Origin: Burhinus oedicnemus
Lineage: Eukaryota > Chordata > Aves > Charadriiformes > Burhinidae
DNA length: 64,000 nt
Assembly (NCBI GenBank): GCA_008921705.1
Contig: VFFE01007859.1
Span: 1,915,919 to 1,979,918 of the forward strand
Direction: 5' to 3'
Both the position numbers and the translations under genes were made by a program. Below the pieces are notes generated by a model. That model was not told the DNA's origin. It saw only the letters and a list, made by a program, of their open reading frames with translations, and did not search any database. Positions 1 through 13,360 of this stretch are shown here, piece after piece (within the stretch, counting starts at the first letter, position 1; every line of letters begins with the position of its first letter).

Positions 1-560
1 AGCAAACAACAGTTTTACCACTTCTCAGGTGCCTTGGGTATACTGAATAGGAGACTCTGCAGTATAACAGTGTATGCACAGTGTCTAAGATTAATTTTAT
101 AATAGTGTACATTGTGTTAAAGACGGGAATAAAATCCAAGAGAAGTTTAATGGCTCAGTTTAGTATTTCTGTATTTGAAGCAACTATGTTGAGAGTCATA
201 TTCAGAGAACTATAATCCTGTGATGATTTTCAGATTCCTTTCAATTTCAACTTTAATTATACAGCCAGCTCACGTCTCTAAAGATGAATCTAAAGAGGAC
301 AGAAAATGTGGAGAATAGTGGAAGACGGGTGGAAACTGAGATATATATTGTGTCTTCCAGGTGACAGTCAGAAACTAATACCAAGACCTATTCTGTCTGC
401 ATATTTTATGATTTGTTTTGTGATTTTTTATGAATAGGAGTGTTATACGTACAATCACATTCAGTTAAACTGTACAGCTTTATCACCCAGGTGGTGGACT
501 GAAGGATGTATTTATTGAGAGCTGGCACACAAGCAGAGTAGGAGCTCTTCAAAAATATTT

Positions 561-589
561 TATATATATATATATCTATATATATATAT
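561..589. repeat. TA-rich dinucleotide tract
   Basis: Two blocks of alternating TA are interrupted by a single C, giving a near self-complementary stretch. It is a simple intronic microsatellite with no visible coding role. Confidence 0.9.
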
Positions 590-2442
590 CTCCTTGCAAC
601 ATCCTCATGAAGCAAAGAAGTATTTCTGCCCTTGATCACTATTAAGGAAGCAGACAAAAAAAAAAAAAAATTATACAAGAATGTATGGCATAGATGTGGG
701 AACAGATGCTATAGCTTTTCCAAATCCAGGTCATGCCCAACCCCCAAAGACAGCATCAAAACTTTAGTTATTTTGCTCTGTTTCCCCTTCTTTCAGTTGC
801 TTTTTCATACCATATAGCCAGCTTCTCTCTCAAGGATGCAGGATAAAGGAACCAACCCCTCGCCAACCAGCTCTATATGAAGTCATGGGATCTAAATAAT
901 TAATAAATGCATGGTTCCATGAGGTAAATGAAAATAACAATGTTCAAGATCTTAACGCACAGCCAAGGACTCACCAGTGACAGAGAAGGAAGCTAGAAGT
1001 ATCTCTTCTGGGTCTAAGATGAGATAATCTGAAACACAGCATAGGGTATTTGCAACTTTGCTATATTGTTTCTGTGGATAAATAAATCATTTAAGTTTTC
1101 AAGTCTAACAGCTCTCCTGGTATGACATTCGCTTCAGAGAAAAAGTGGTGTTCTCCTGCAGCATGCTTTTCTCCTGAAAACTATTCTGAATATGAAAACA
1201 CAATTTTATAAATAGTCCAAGGTTGTGGCTCTGACTCACTCCTAACACTGGCATTTGAGGGAAGCTGTCATTTCCATAAAATTTCTAAACTCTGTGTTGC
1301 TCCTGGTGTACGCAAATACAGAGCAAAGTTTGGTCTGAAGGTATTGTACAGCCAATATCTTATAATTTGATTTTTTAAAAGAGCATTTGCATCAGTGTTT
1401 TGCATTAGTGTAAGTCAGGAGTAAAGCTAATGGAATTCCTCAAACTAGTCTAAGTAGAAAAAGAACCAGTGTCTGGGTCCATGGCAGGGAGCATTCACAG
1501 CCACTGTCCGTGAATAACGTCTCTGAAGAAACAGTCCTGAAAGCATTGGCCATAAACATGGATTGTATACGCACTAAAGAGATCTACTCCCAAAATGCTT
1601 GTAGGTTAATATATTTGACATAACCATGATATCATCTAATCTTCACAGTTAACCATTAAAAGCAACAATGTCACTGTTAAGGATTCTATATTACCATTAC
1701 CAGCAAATTCAGTCATAAGAAATACTTTGAAAATTAAGGGTATTTAATTATTTGTTGGATCAAGACCATAGTTGGTAGTATTTTTTGATCACTCTAAGTC
1801 TTTCCTAGATATCTTTTCTTTATCATAACTCCTAAAAGAGGCAATAATACAATGATTCACTTGATCAGCTCTCAGATCTTTCTTGCAGTTTAGTTTTAAA
1901 TAGGATGACAGCTGATTAGTTTAATTAATCATTACTTAATGAGGGCAGAGTCTACCCAAAGGAACTACATCAAAGCACCTGTGCCAAAAAGTAGGAGAAC
2001 AAAGAACAATTGTTTTTGTTTAAGTTTCTCCTAAATACTCCTAAAAATCTAATTTTTAATATTGAATGTAAACCAAGATTTTAAAAGAAGCTATAAGATG
2101 TAGACACACAGAGATTTCAACAATATCCATGGAAATAATTTCAGGTCATTTGATATTGCAGATTTTTTCATTGTTGCTAAATATTTCTCCTCTTTATGAA
2201 AAAAACAGATAAATGGCTTGAGTATGTACAGGAGTTCGAAGAGATAAGAACAATTATTCATTATTCATCAGTTAGACCAAATCAGTTAATTGATTGAACT
2301 GCACTATGAACAATTTATGGATATCACAATGCAGATCTAGTACCCCTAAAATTGGCTATTTCTGCTTTCTTTGATACATGGATCTACAGCATATATGAAT
2401 AAAACATTAGCATAGACTATAAAGCAAAATTTAACTATTTCA

Positions 2443-2603
2443 CACAGAATCACAAAATGGTTGAGGCTGGAAAGCACCTCTGGAGACCACCTAGTTCAAG
2501 CTCCCTGTTCAAAGCAGGGTCAGTGAGAGCAGGTTGCCCAGGGCTGTGTCCTGTTGGGTTTTGAACATCTCCAAGGACAGAGGCTTCACAACCTCTCTGG
2601 ACA
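2443..2603 (-). mobile_element. CR1 LINE 3'-end fragment, antisense to PCLO
   Basis: Read on the + strand the block begins with CACAGAATCACAAAATGG, then GGCTGGAAAGCACCTCTGGA, then a region resembling the CR1 'TTGCCCAGGGC...GTCC' segment and 'CTCCAAGGACAGAGGCTTCA'. This is the reverse complement of the CR1 3' untranslated end, so the element lies on the minus strand. It is 5'-truncated, as is usual for CR1, and diverged. The upstream boundary is set by the degenerate AGAATCA tail and the downstream boundary by loss of resemblance. Confidence 0.85.
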
Positions 2604-5600
2604 ATCGGCAATTTTGCAATACGTGTAAACATATGGAAACATTTAAGATTTAAAAGTGCCTTATTTTATACAGGGAGTTGAACATTAATAGTGAGCTGCA
2701 TTTTGCACTTCTTGATTGAGCAACTATAAAACATTTCACAAGACTGAACAGGGAGCAATACCCACATAGTCCTTGCTGTTATGTAAGCATTTTTTTCCTA
2801 ACAGCTGATCCACATACGATGTTTATCGATCTAAATAGTCAACAATTAGAGGGCTTAGTTGTTTAGCATAAGCAATAAAAATTATCAGCAGAAGATTACT
2901 GGTTCAAACCATGTGGTCACTCTGAGCAAGTTTCAGTAGACCAACTCCTCATATTGGGACACAGGTTTACTCCGGCTCCTGAGAAATTGTATATGGTGTT
3001 GTGAGCGTAAGTCTGGCCTTAGGTCTGAATCCGAACTCATCTTTTTTCCACATTATTAAAACTTTCTACCCCAAAATTCTCTTCCCCAAAATTTCACAGA
3101 TCTTCCAGGATCAACAAAGCATGCTGAATGCTCCCCAGGGACCCCAGGTAATTATTTCAAGTACTTTCATCCCTGGGCTGATAGAAGCTACTTCTTAATA
3201 GTCCCTGACTCCCCACTATTAAAAGCAGATTTCAGGTTTCACCAGTACTTAGCTTCCATTTCACAAGCTGTCAAATGACTAGTCAAAATGTCAGAAAAAG
3301 GAAATCAGTTCTGCAGAGTTCTCAGGTTTTATTGTTATCAGCTAATTGGCCTACTCATGCCTAAACAAAAATAATAAATGTTAACACTTCACTAGTTGCT
3401 AGAAAGAGCCTGGCAATCTTGAACAGCATTAAGCTGCATGTGTTAAGTATGTCAATATAATACAATACAACAAAATTACACTCCCTCCTTCCCATGACGG
3501 TTTTGGTGAAACATGGGTCCTTCCTCACTTCTGCAGCGTAAGCACTGACCCTCCCTCCAGGAGCAAGCTCTTAGTTTAAGCACCGAGAGCAGCAATGATA
3601 ACAAATACAGGAGACTTCGAGATATTTGTTTGGTACTTATAAAGAAGAACACAATGGCTATACTGTGTCAGAGGAAAGGTACATTTAGATTTTGATAACA
3701 TCTCCAACTGTAGCCAGTAACAGATGCATATGGAAGAATATATGAACACAATAGGCTGCTTTCTCTCTTTCAGTACAATAGGACTGTAGCATGTTTTTTT
3801 ATAAGGGAAAGGATGGTATTAATCTAGCTAAACATGGATATCTCCATGGCAGTTACGAATGTATGAGATTCCCTCTCTGGAATAATCATTTTGTAATCAG
3901 TGGAAAATTATAAACTTCTTCTGATTTCAGGTTCTAGATGTCACCGTAAAGTAGATACCAAAAAGACTGGGCAAATCACGTGTGTCAGCACACTTAGTGG
4001 AGCAGGGAGGAGGTCTTGATGTATAAAGCTGATCTGCTGACTGTGGGAGCTGATAATGCTAAAAATAAGTAGTTGCTCACCATCAGTGCAGGATGTAGCC
4101 ATCCCAATAAAATTAAAAAAAAAAAAGATGCTAGAAGAAATTATGGATTCGATTATGAGGGCAATTACTAGTTCTTCCTCAGTCAGCAGAGTTGTCGTGG
4201 AGCAATGTAATTTTTCTCATCTTTCTGCTTGTTTTTTATCTACTAAACTGGTGATTTGAAGTATTCAAAGTTTTGGAAATGTGGATGACGTCCTGACTAC
4301 CAAACACCAGTTGCAGAATGTGATTGATTTTTAGGCAAAAAACTTTATTATCACCAGTCTCATGTGACTTCTCAGTACTTTTTTTTTCTCTTTTTGTTGA
4401 TCAGACTCACATTCCTCCTAAAGGTTTTCTTTGTAACATTACTTTTTTCCAGCGAAAGGGATTTAGCAGTTACTCCTTAGGAAAAGAGAAATCAGCTTCT
4501 TGCCTAAAAACTTCTTCCTTAGACCCCAGAGCTATCAGTCAGATCAATTAAGTCATGTTTAAATTGCTTTGATTTTAAACATTCATGAATCCACAAGGCA
4601 GCCAATAAAGAGAATATACCCCTATACTGACAGCCTAAATGGATCTCTGTGTGAGCCAAGGCTGTTGAGATTCAATTTCCTTTCACTTTGCTGCTTTGTT
4701 CGCGTCTGCTTGGCCTTACTGACCAAGTGAGCGACTGCGGTGCCATTGCACTCAGTAGTGAAGCTCTCGCCAGTGGAAATGAGACTTGATTTCCGGATCC
4801 CGGTGCTTGCAGCAGTACCCAGCTAGGCTCTTCCTGCTGGTCTTTTAAATTAAAGCAAGTTGTTGATGATAGCCTTACTGCTATTTTCTTCTGAAGCCAT
4901 GCAAGCAGGGTGTGATAAACCTAGGACTGTACCTGGATGCATTTTGTCAGCAAAGCTCTTTTTTTTACAAAAGGATGTTAACCACTTTCTCAAATATCTA
5001 AAACTTTCCCATTTTACTCTTGTTCATTGCCAATACATAAAAGTGGTGGCTTGGCTTGGCGTACTCAAGAGGTTCGTGCTGTCCTACTCAACATCCTATG
5101 CCATGGTAGCATTTTGAGGGCACACATTGACAAGAAAACAAAAATAACGTCGGTTCCTTCCTTCCTTTCTAGACGCCTTCTAAAGACAGAGTGCATGCTG
5201 TTATACTGCATTTATTCATAATTACTGCTGCTTTATTCCAGAGGAACTGAGCTTAAAACCAGATCTGCTCTAACAAGCAAAAGCAAGATCATGCTTTTGA
5301 ATGATGGCCAGTAAATGAAAGGGGCTAAATTTTAGGAAAAGACAAATCTATTTTGGCACTAAGCAGCTGGCTTTACTGCCTTCTGAGCATCACTTTTTAG
5401 TCATTCTGCACAGTCTGTATTTCTGTAAACTGCTGCAAACAAAATGATAAATTGTTACTGAGAAACGTTATGAGCAGATCTGATATTTCAAATCCTAATT
5501 CATGGAATTCTATGGAAAATTTTGTAATAGAAAATTATAGTCTTTATTTCTCATATTCTTTCATTGTCAAATAATTTCATCTGCTTTATTCCATGAACAA

Positions 5601-6900
5601 TTCTCATTATATTTTATTTAGCACCTTGTTTTCCTATGAGATTACCTCCGCATTTCACTTCATTGTTTTTCCCATTTGTTATATGCAACAGCACAGGATT
5701 TTGAAATAAAAAAATGACCCAGGTGAAGACTTGGTTTTATCTGTGTAAGTGGTAGCCAGCTAAGTGTTTGTGGTTTTCCTTGCTGTGTGGATGATGTGGT
5801 TTTCAGATGTTTTGTAATACATTGCTTTTAGTGGACTATTAAGAATTCAGTATTTTGTCCCATTAAGCAATTTTTTCCTCTTGAGCCTGAGGCTTGGATT
5901 TTGACATTTGTACATTAGTGAGCAGTTAATCTCTTTGGAGTCATCCTTATGACTAACTAGTTCAAAATATGAATGCAGCTCTCAGAACCTGAGTTGTAAC
6001 TCCCAGATATGAATCTACAGTTTGCTTTTTATAAGCATTTTACTGTACCAAAAGATTCCTCATCTTATCAGAATACACCTCACATGATTTGTAGAGAGAT
6101 TGACTCTGCAAATACTAAGCATAAAACTTCCTCATAGCAATACCTTGCTCCATACCGAGTCTCCTGGCTCAGTCCTGGGATACTTGGAAGACACAACAGA
6201 CTAGATCAGTGTACAGTATATTTTCAGCCTGTTTATCGTAGGTCTGTTCCTATCTTCCACAATGAATTATGTTCAGCTGTTTTGTCACTTTTATTGTAAG
6301 AAAAGATATGGAAGAAGAATTTAAACCTGAAAATTTCCAGGCTGATGTTTGAAATGTGAAGGTACATTTTTCATTTAAAACCAGTTTGCCCAACTGCCTT
6401 CATCTTGTTATATTTTCTTAAGTGACAAAGTAGAAGAAATGTATTTGAATTACCACATTCACAAATTTAGTCCCATTTTGAGGCTCAGCTTCTTAACAGT
6501 ACCGTGCCACTGCAGGGAGCAGTTATCTTCCAAGACCATGGCTGGCCAGGAAATGTCTGATATATAAAATGTTTTGGTTTCTTGCCATGTTGGTAGGTGT
6601 GCATGTTTTTGATATTGCAAAAGTTTTTCAGCATCATGCAACCCAGACTGTGGAGACTGCATGTATAGTTTGAATCAGAAATTAATTAATCTCCTGACTT
6701 GTTTCAACAGGTGAGTCATAGCTGATGGGACAAGAACACTCAACAGTCTAATCTGCGTGAAGTGAAAGGGCTTTGCTAATGTGTTGTGCCATTTAAACAA
6801 CATTCACTGAATGTCACATCAAAACTTTTTGTCAAAGCAGTCTATTTGATGCCTTTGTCAAAATCTGAGCTCTTGACCTCATGCTGTTTTGCCTTCTTAG

Positions 6901-7009
6901 GAATGCAGGTGCTGGAATGGAATGGCATCCCCTTGACTGGGAAAACTTATGAAGAAGTCCAGAGCATTATTATTCAACAGAGTGGGGAAGCAGAAATATG
7001 TGTAAGACT
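6901..7009 (+). CDS. PCLO: Piccolo exon: second half of the PDZ domain
   Basis: Piccolo is a very large scaffold of the presynaptic active zone; its PDZ domain is a protein-interaction module placed before the C2 domains. This internal exon of 109 bases starts with the last two bases of a Gly codon and continues [20 protein letters not shown] and then [15 protein letters not shown]. It ends with the first two bases of a Leu codon. VLEWNG and the helix [12 protein letters not shown] are the typical later strand and second helix of a PDZ domain of the Piccolo/RIM type, and the wording matches Piccolo rather than RIM. The acceptor is TTCTTAG and the donor GTGAGT. I chose the donor at 7010 because using it restores the frame into the next exon (CT+G = Leu). 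The first half of the domain is not in the window. Confidence 0.95.
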
Positions 7010-7610
7010 GTGAGTTTTTCCCCATCTTTCTGTTTCCATTTTTTTTGGCTTTTCATGGCTTTTTTTTATTTAATTTACAGTTGTTAAGGTGGAACCTTTG
7101 TTAGCAAGAAGCATCAATGTAATAATTAGCAAGAGTTCACTGTGAGTGTGGAAGGTCTGTTTGTTCTTTTTTTCTTTCTAAAGTCATAAGGAAAGATAAG
7201 TGGAAGCAGATGTTAGTAATCATGCTTTTATAAACACTGGTATCTCCATTGTTAGGCCACAATCTCCTCTCATTGGCACACATACAATTCACTGAATTTA
7301 CTGGGGTTAGAAAAAGATGGCAATTTAGCACTAACTTGAATTTTACTGAAATCTGTATCCTTTAGATGAAAGTCATTTAAGCATCATGAGAAATGTATAA
7401 ACTTGCATTCAATCCATTAAAGATTTCACCTTAAAAGAACATTTTCTTCTCAGCTCTTTAACAGCATTGCAAATACGTATCAGCTAAGAAGGGGCCATGC
7501 TTGGGAGCTGCTTTCTGTCATGAACCACTATTCATTTACCTACTTAATACAATAATGAGGGTATGAAGAAAGAGTTTCTTTTGTCTCAGGCTTCTTATCG
7601 CTTTCTTTAG
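7010..7610 (+). other. PCLO: PCLO intron, 601 bases
   Basis: Short intron between the two exons covering the PDZ end. The donor is GTGAGT and the acceptor CTTTCTTTAG. T-rich runs follow the donor (7029-7070). I see no repeat element or other gene in it. Confidence 0.9.
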
Positions 7611-7678
7611 GGACCTGAACATGCTCTCGGACTCTGAGAATCCCCAGCACCTGGAGCTGCACGAGCCAGTAAAGGCAG
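7611..7678 (+). CDS. PCLO: Piccolo exon: PDZ C-terminal edge and start of linker
   Basis: This 68-base exon completes the Leu codon begun in the previous exon and reads [20 protein letters not shown] then KA, ending with one base of the next codon. The [10 protein letters not shown] stretch directly follows the last PDZ strand in Piccolo and is a strong identity marker. The acceptor is CTTTCTTTAG and the donor GTGAGT. The acidic/Ser composition suggests the chain leaves the folded PDZ domain here. The final G joins the next exon to make Val. Confidence 0.95.
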
Positions 7679-10505
7679 GTGAGTGACAAGCTGTTGCTCT
7701 GATGTTATACGACTGGATAGCAGCTGAAAATGGGATGTGATATAAGCTAGAATAATGGCATTGTAAGCTCAGGTGTTACAGCCCAAATCTAGCCATGGGC
7801 AGAAAGGGGACCACACCTTATATACAAAGCCAAGCATTTATTGTTAGTTATTATCATTAGCCGGGTTCATAGACTCATAGAACCATAGAATCGTTTTGAT
7901 TGGAAAGGACCTTTAAGATCATCAAGTCCAACCGTTAACCTAACACTGCCAAAACCACCGCTAAACCATGTCCCTCAGCACTACATCTACATGTCGTTCA
8001 ATCCATACTGACGCAGTCTACACTATCTAATTAATACAAAGGAAATCTCAGTAACAATACTGCAGCTAACATTTGTCATCCAGGGAGAACTTCCTGCTAG
8101 CTACCCCTTCATCTATACCTGCCACAAAAAACTGTGGCATAATGGTCCCCCTCCGGCGGCAGCTTCTCCTGCCCTGCGGGCAGAGCTTTCACTCCGGGGG
8201 CACTGCAGCAAGTCAACAGTGTCCCACGAGGAGTGTGATGTTTGTGGTGAGAGTTTTTGACTCCTCCTTGCTGGGAGGTGGATGATGTTGATGATTTCTT
8301 CCTGTTTGCTTCAGGATCTGCCTGGGGCCTTTTTTGTCTGTTTTCTAGCATGTTTCATGCCTTGCTCTTCACCAGTCAGCAGCTCTGCACTGTCTATGAT
8401 TTAAGCGGATATCATACACTTTGCATGTGATAGATTCTTGTTCTTTGTTCCTTCCTGTACCCCTAAAATTGATTTTGCCCAGCTCCCAAGTATGCATTAG
8501 CATCAGTAACTGACCAGTGAGCTGCTGGTAGCCCTGGGACCTCAGCTGTCGTCCTGTGCCCAAACCTTGCAGCACTCTGCTGTCACCCAGGGCCTGTGCT
8601 CCTATAAGCTGCATCATTAATCTGGAGTCAGAAATACTTCTGTCTACCTAGTGCAGTTCCTGTTGTGCCTTTATATATCAAAATCATTAAGGATGGACAT
8701 TAAACTGCACAATTATACAAGGTGAAGCGTAACAGACAAATTAAGGTCATAGCCATACGCTCATTAGACAATTGCTATTGCAGGCAGACAAGCTAAAACA
8801 AAGCTCCTAGCAATGTGGAGCAAGTCCAGATAAAACACAAGTCCTAAGGCCTGTGTTAGCTTAATACAAGGCTTGTGGCCTGTTATTAGTGATGAAAATA
8901 CAATATTTACTAGGATACAGGGCTGTGGTAGGAAGTACTTTGTGTGAAGTTTTGTTATGTGAGTTGTAAAATGTCAGCGCTTTTGGGGGGATTCCCTTCT
9001 GTTCAGTCCATACCATGACTGCAGGCTCCAGTCATAGTATTAGTTGTATCTAATCTAACTTTGAACCAACCTCCACAATCTTACTACTAATGGAGCCCTT
9101 CGGCAAGCTCAGTGCAGATTAAGAGAGTGTTTCACTCAGCATCTCATGGGTCCATTCTGAATTCTGTGGTTTTGTGGCTGCTCTTTTATCAATCAGTACA
9201 CGTTACCTGGGTTAAATCCTCCATTTTCTGATCGTGTAACTTCCCATCTATTAATATACCTACCATCAAGCTACCTTTGTTGAAAGTGGATGTTATTGGT
9301 ATTAATTGAAAGCAAACACTGAGTATGACAGAGCTTTGAGGCAGAGCTAACCAAAATTTTTTTCTTAGTGAGCAGATCAAAAATACCAAAGGCATTCACA
9401 GACACTGAAATTGGGGTTTGAAAGGATAGAAGCTAGAATAAACAATATTTTTTATTAATGAAGAAAAACTCAAAATGAGAAAAAAACAGAAATAAATTAC
9501 CCCTTTTTGCAGGCATGCTTCCTCCTAGTCTAGCAATTTTCTAGTGGTTTTTGAGTTGGAACAAATCTGCAGTCCCCTCTGGCCACCAAGCCAAGTCTTT
9601 ATTGCCACCACCTCTGAGGTTTTGCAGAGTGTTTGTGCTTTGGAAAGGAACAATCTCTATTCCCTCTAAAAAGAAAAACCAAATACAGCCTAGCAGGCAG
9701 GATAAGGCTAATGTATTGCCTTAAACCTCTCATACTTCTGAGAACCCGGGAAGCAAGCTGAGCCTAGTATCCTTTTAACTCTACTCACTTTAAGGCACAT
9801 ATGAAACTTACTTGACCCCGTTTCTCTATTAAATGGAGAACACCATCTACAAAGGGTAAATTCTCCCCCTGCATTCCCGGGCAGCAGGGAGAGCAATCAG
9901 ACTCCTACCACAGATGCCTCACATTGGTGTGTATAATAGGAAATATGAATCAGGGTTTTTACTCTTCATTTGTTTTCATTTTATTCTGCTTTGATTAATT
10001 TTCGGTGCTAAAGTTTTGAGCTCTTTTTATTTTTATATAAATTATCTCAGGAGCAGAATTCAGTTTTATTGAATGTCTAGTTGATTAAAAGAAAAAAAAG
10101 TTGAGATTAAAGGTTGTTATAACAAAGTTCAGGTACTTGGTGAGACTGGACCAGTTCCAAACAGTGAAAGTGAGCGCAGGCCAGTCTTTAAAACTGTAAT
10201 TTGCTCCAGTATGATTCAGCACGATCAGCAAGGCCTATTTTTCTTCAGCTGGAGAATAACCTTCTCAGAAAGCTTGTGAGATGAGTGACACTATTTGATA
10301 AAGTGTTGAGTAGAAAGATTGTAATTGGAATGTTGATGTTGGGAGGGAGACGTCTATTTTTTATAGGTTGCCTTTTGCATCTTCAAAGTATACAAGCAGA
10401 TGATATGAAAAGTTGTAAAGATCATTATCCTGTCCCCAGACCGTGGCAAGATGGATTTGAATGTGCTAGCAATTATCAATACAAAGCTCTCTTACTTTAA
10501 TCCAG
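7679..10505 (+). other. PCLO: PCLO intron with CR1 remnant
   Basis: Intron of about 2.8 kb. It carries a CR1 tail fragment near 7867-8000 and a more GC-rich patch around 8140-8290 that I cannot assign to any family. The remainder is AT-rich sequence in which I see no gene. It ends in a CAGTAG tandem acceptor at 10503-10508. Confidence 0.85.
7867..8000 (-). mobile_element. CR1 LINE 3'-end fragment, antisense to PCLO
   Basis: The left edge is the degenerate CR1 tail (TCATAGAACCATAGAATCG), followed by TTGGAAAGGACCTTTAAGAT, a match to the reverse complement of the CR1 end. Next comes TCCAACCGTTAACCTAACAC, a wording shared with the CR1 copy at 30043, so the two probably belong to related subfamilies. 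The fragment is short and 5'-truncated. The downstream limit is approximate. Confidence 0.85.
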
Positions 10506-10717
10506 TAGATAAAGCGAAGTCCCCAGGGGTTGATCCCAAGCAGCTGGCTGCAGAGCTCCAAAAGGTTTCTCTACAGCAGTCGCCTCTAGTTGCTTCCTCA
10601 GGAGTGGAAAAAGGATCTCACATTCATTCCGGAACCACTTCTGCTGCCTCCAGTGCTGTTCCCAGCCCTGGTCAGCCTGGTTCTCCATCAGTGAGCAAAA
10701 AGCGGCATAGCAGCAAG
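10506..10717 (+). CDS. PCLO: Piccolo exon: Ser/Pro-rich linker between PDZ and C2A
   Basis: A 212-base exon. With the G carried over it begins [20 protein letters not shown], continues [19 protein letters not shown] and then a Ser/Thr/Ala/Pro/Gly-rich stretch ending [12 protein letters not shown]. This matches the Piccolo linker between PDZ and C2A. Only [15 protein letters not shown] looks helical; the rest is low-complexity and probably disordered, with a basic KKRH patch near the end. The acceptor is TTTAATCCAG and the donor GTAAGA; the exon ends on a codon boundary. The acceptor is followed at once by TAG, giving a possible second acceptor three bases downstream that would drop the leading Val. 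Confidence 0.96.
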
Positions 10718-13360
10718 GTAAGAAACTTCAGTTATGCGGCAATAACATTTTGATGACAAGAAGAAACTGCCTATTTATCTTCTTTAGTGCAGCAAGAAAT
10801 CACAGCACATATTGATGAATTCATTTCTGTGACCGTGATGAGTATTACTGTTAAGATATAGAATTTGGACACAATGAAAAGAGATTATGTGATTTATCCA
10901 AGGTCATAAAAGATTGGTCCCTCTCTGAAAATACATTACTCGAATTTAATATTATTGTTTTTAAACAAAATAATTGCCCTTTTCATTCTTTGTTGCTGTT
11001 GAATTTTAAGTGAGGTACTAGTTCAACAGAAGAAGCTGATATCACTAAGACCGTAATTTCCCTCTCTGTACTAAGCTACTGTTGGAAGTTTGCAAGCTAT
11101 GAATACTCATAGCAGTATTAAGTATTTCTCTGAAAGCCAGGGAAAGAATGAAAAATAAATTTACCATCAAAGTGTGTTTTGTCACTAGCTAATTCCTGTG
11201 AACTTGTTAAGCATAATTTCTCATTTTCTTTGCCACATCCTGTCCATTTCTCAGCTGAACTTCTTTTTCCTTGTGCACCCACCTGCACACCTGGAAAAGG
11301 CAGAGTGGGAATTTAGTAGCATTTTTCACAGTTGAAACTAGATCATAAAGTCACCTATCCCATTTTTGCATTTTGTGTCAAAAAAGTTAACACCTGAAGT
11401 GAAAATCAGTCCTGCACAGACTGCATTTGCTTAAGCAATTTGCAAGATAGCTACAGCTGATTGCTGTCCTGAATACCCAGCTTCTCACTGGTTTACTATT
11501 GAAAGCAAAGCTTCACATTGCCAACAAGATGCTTTCTAGATATTTATTTCTCTGTATCTTTATTCATTCTTGGGACTGTCAGGTTCCTACGGCATTATTG
11601 TTATGCTTGTATTTTTGTGCTGTTGAGGCTATGACTGATTTGAACTACAAATGCATTAGGTACTGTACAAACAAAAACCAGCAATTGGTGCCTGCTCATT
11701 TCAGATAGCTCTTCAATCTGCTTCCATAACTTTCATGTGAGAGGAAACACAAAAATCTCTTTCATGCAGCAATTTAGCAAAAACTGTAAATATATTTATT
11801 GATCAGTTAGTTTTGGATAGTAATTCTGTCTTGCCACGATTCCTATAGACGTTTTATGAACTAATTCAGGTGTATGATGCACAAGTTAAATCCATATGTC
11901 AAGATTTACTGCATGTAACTTCAGGGATCTGGCAGAATTGCCTAATTGTCAGGTGAAGAGTTGGTTTCATTACACCTTACTCTGGATGTTTTATACATCT
12001 ACATATGAACTAGTTTGCCATGTGCTTTATGTTTACCAGTGAGAATAATGCACTTCTGAGGTACAATTTGTGAGACTGGATGAAAGCTGCCGTTGAGGTG
12101 CACGCACTGCCCAGGAAGGAGAGGGCAGGGCTCTTCGTGCGGATGTCACTATCGACACCGAAGCCCCTTTCCTTTGGTTAGATGAATCACTCTCCTCAAT
12201 TTACTGCATAGTGTATGGAGAGCCATAAATCCTTGATGTGCAGTGTGTATCCTGCAGAGATGCCTCTCTGTCCGCATGAGAAGACTGGGTTCCCAGCTTT
12301 GGCACTGTATCAGGTCACCTAAAGTTAGATGCATAAATTTCATTTCCTGCTTCACAGAGGATTTAGTAATTTTCTATGAAAATTCAGCTGGAGGCTTATA
12401 AAGATGAAACAAAAAAGTTATTAAAACTAATGCCTTTATGTAGGGGATGCAAAAGTCAAAACTAACCAGGTAAACATTTAAAACATTCTTTGCTTATTTC
12501 TGAAATTCACGTTGAGAGGCATTTCTTCCATAACAACCGTAGCTCTTGTTGACTTGTATAGTTTCTGCTCATTGACTGCAGGCCAAGTTTATAATGGTGC
12601 TGAGCTCTTTTAGAAGAGAAAGCTACTGCTCATGCCTTCTGGAACAGCTCTCTGCCTTGGGCTGACAGCGTTTCTAGGCAGGCTGCAGCCTTGCCAAAGT
12701 ATCATGACAGACTAAATATCCAAACTGCCTAGATCTTGTTTTTGTTACTGTTCTTATTTTTAGCGAGTAAATTTTTTTTTTAAAGCTTTTTGTATAGAAT
12801 ATACACTCCAGAAATGTAGGAGTCTCTTTGATATTCTGCAGTACCGATTCTCTCATATTTAATGCCTTGTCCCAGTACTACAGAGAGCGATAGCGCGCAG
12901 CATCAGAGCCTGGCCTTAACAAGTTTCACATGGTGGCAATGACAACCTTCTCCAGCAGGTGTGATGGCATTACAAAGCACGAGCTCTTACACGGGGTGCA
13001 GGGAGCGTCAAAAGAAATTAGAATGAAATTAGATTAGCCATCACAGGAGAGATTTAACCTTTGGGAGCCTGGAGCTGACTATATCCTGTGCAGACCTGTT
13101 TCTTTTGTAATGTAAATGTACGATCATTCTACGGGGCAGATTATCCAGGATATAAATGCCCTATAGAAACATTTAGTTATCTTTGTATCTTGAAGAATGG
13201 GTGGTTTTTCTAAATCCTCAGATTCTGTAGCTCTTAGAGAAGTCATCAGTGAAATGCTTTTCCTTCATTTCAAATTAATCCTCACCGAGGCCCTGATAAA
13301 GAAAGATACTTATTTGCATCTCTGCCTTTCAGTCCAGATCCAACTTCAAAGTTGGCCCAG

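Larger units (their letters stand above)
1..6900 (+). other. PCLO: PCLO intron (partial), upstream of PDZ second-half exon
   Basis: No coding exon was recognised here. I looked for the exon encoding the first half of the Piccolo PDZ domain, which must end in one base of a Gly codon, and did not find it, so it should lie before the window. The stretch is AT-rich. It holds a TA-rich tract near 561-589, an A15 run at 656-670 and a CR1 fragment at 2443-2603. The short open frames in it show no family resemblance and no matching splice sites. The intron ends in a good acceptor (TTCTTAG at 6894-6900). Confidence 0.75.

Noticed and set aside
1..6900. First-half PDZ exon of Piccolo
   Set aside because: Searched for the segment ending one base into a Gly codon; nothing matching was seen, so it is assumed to be upstream of the window.
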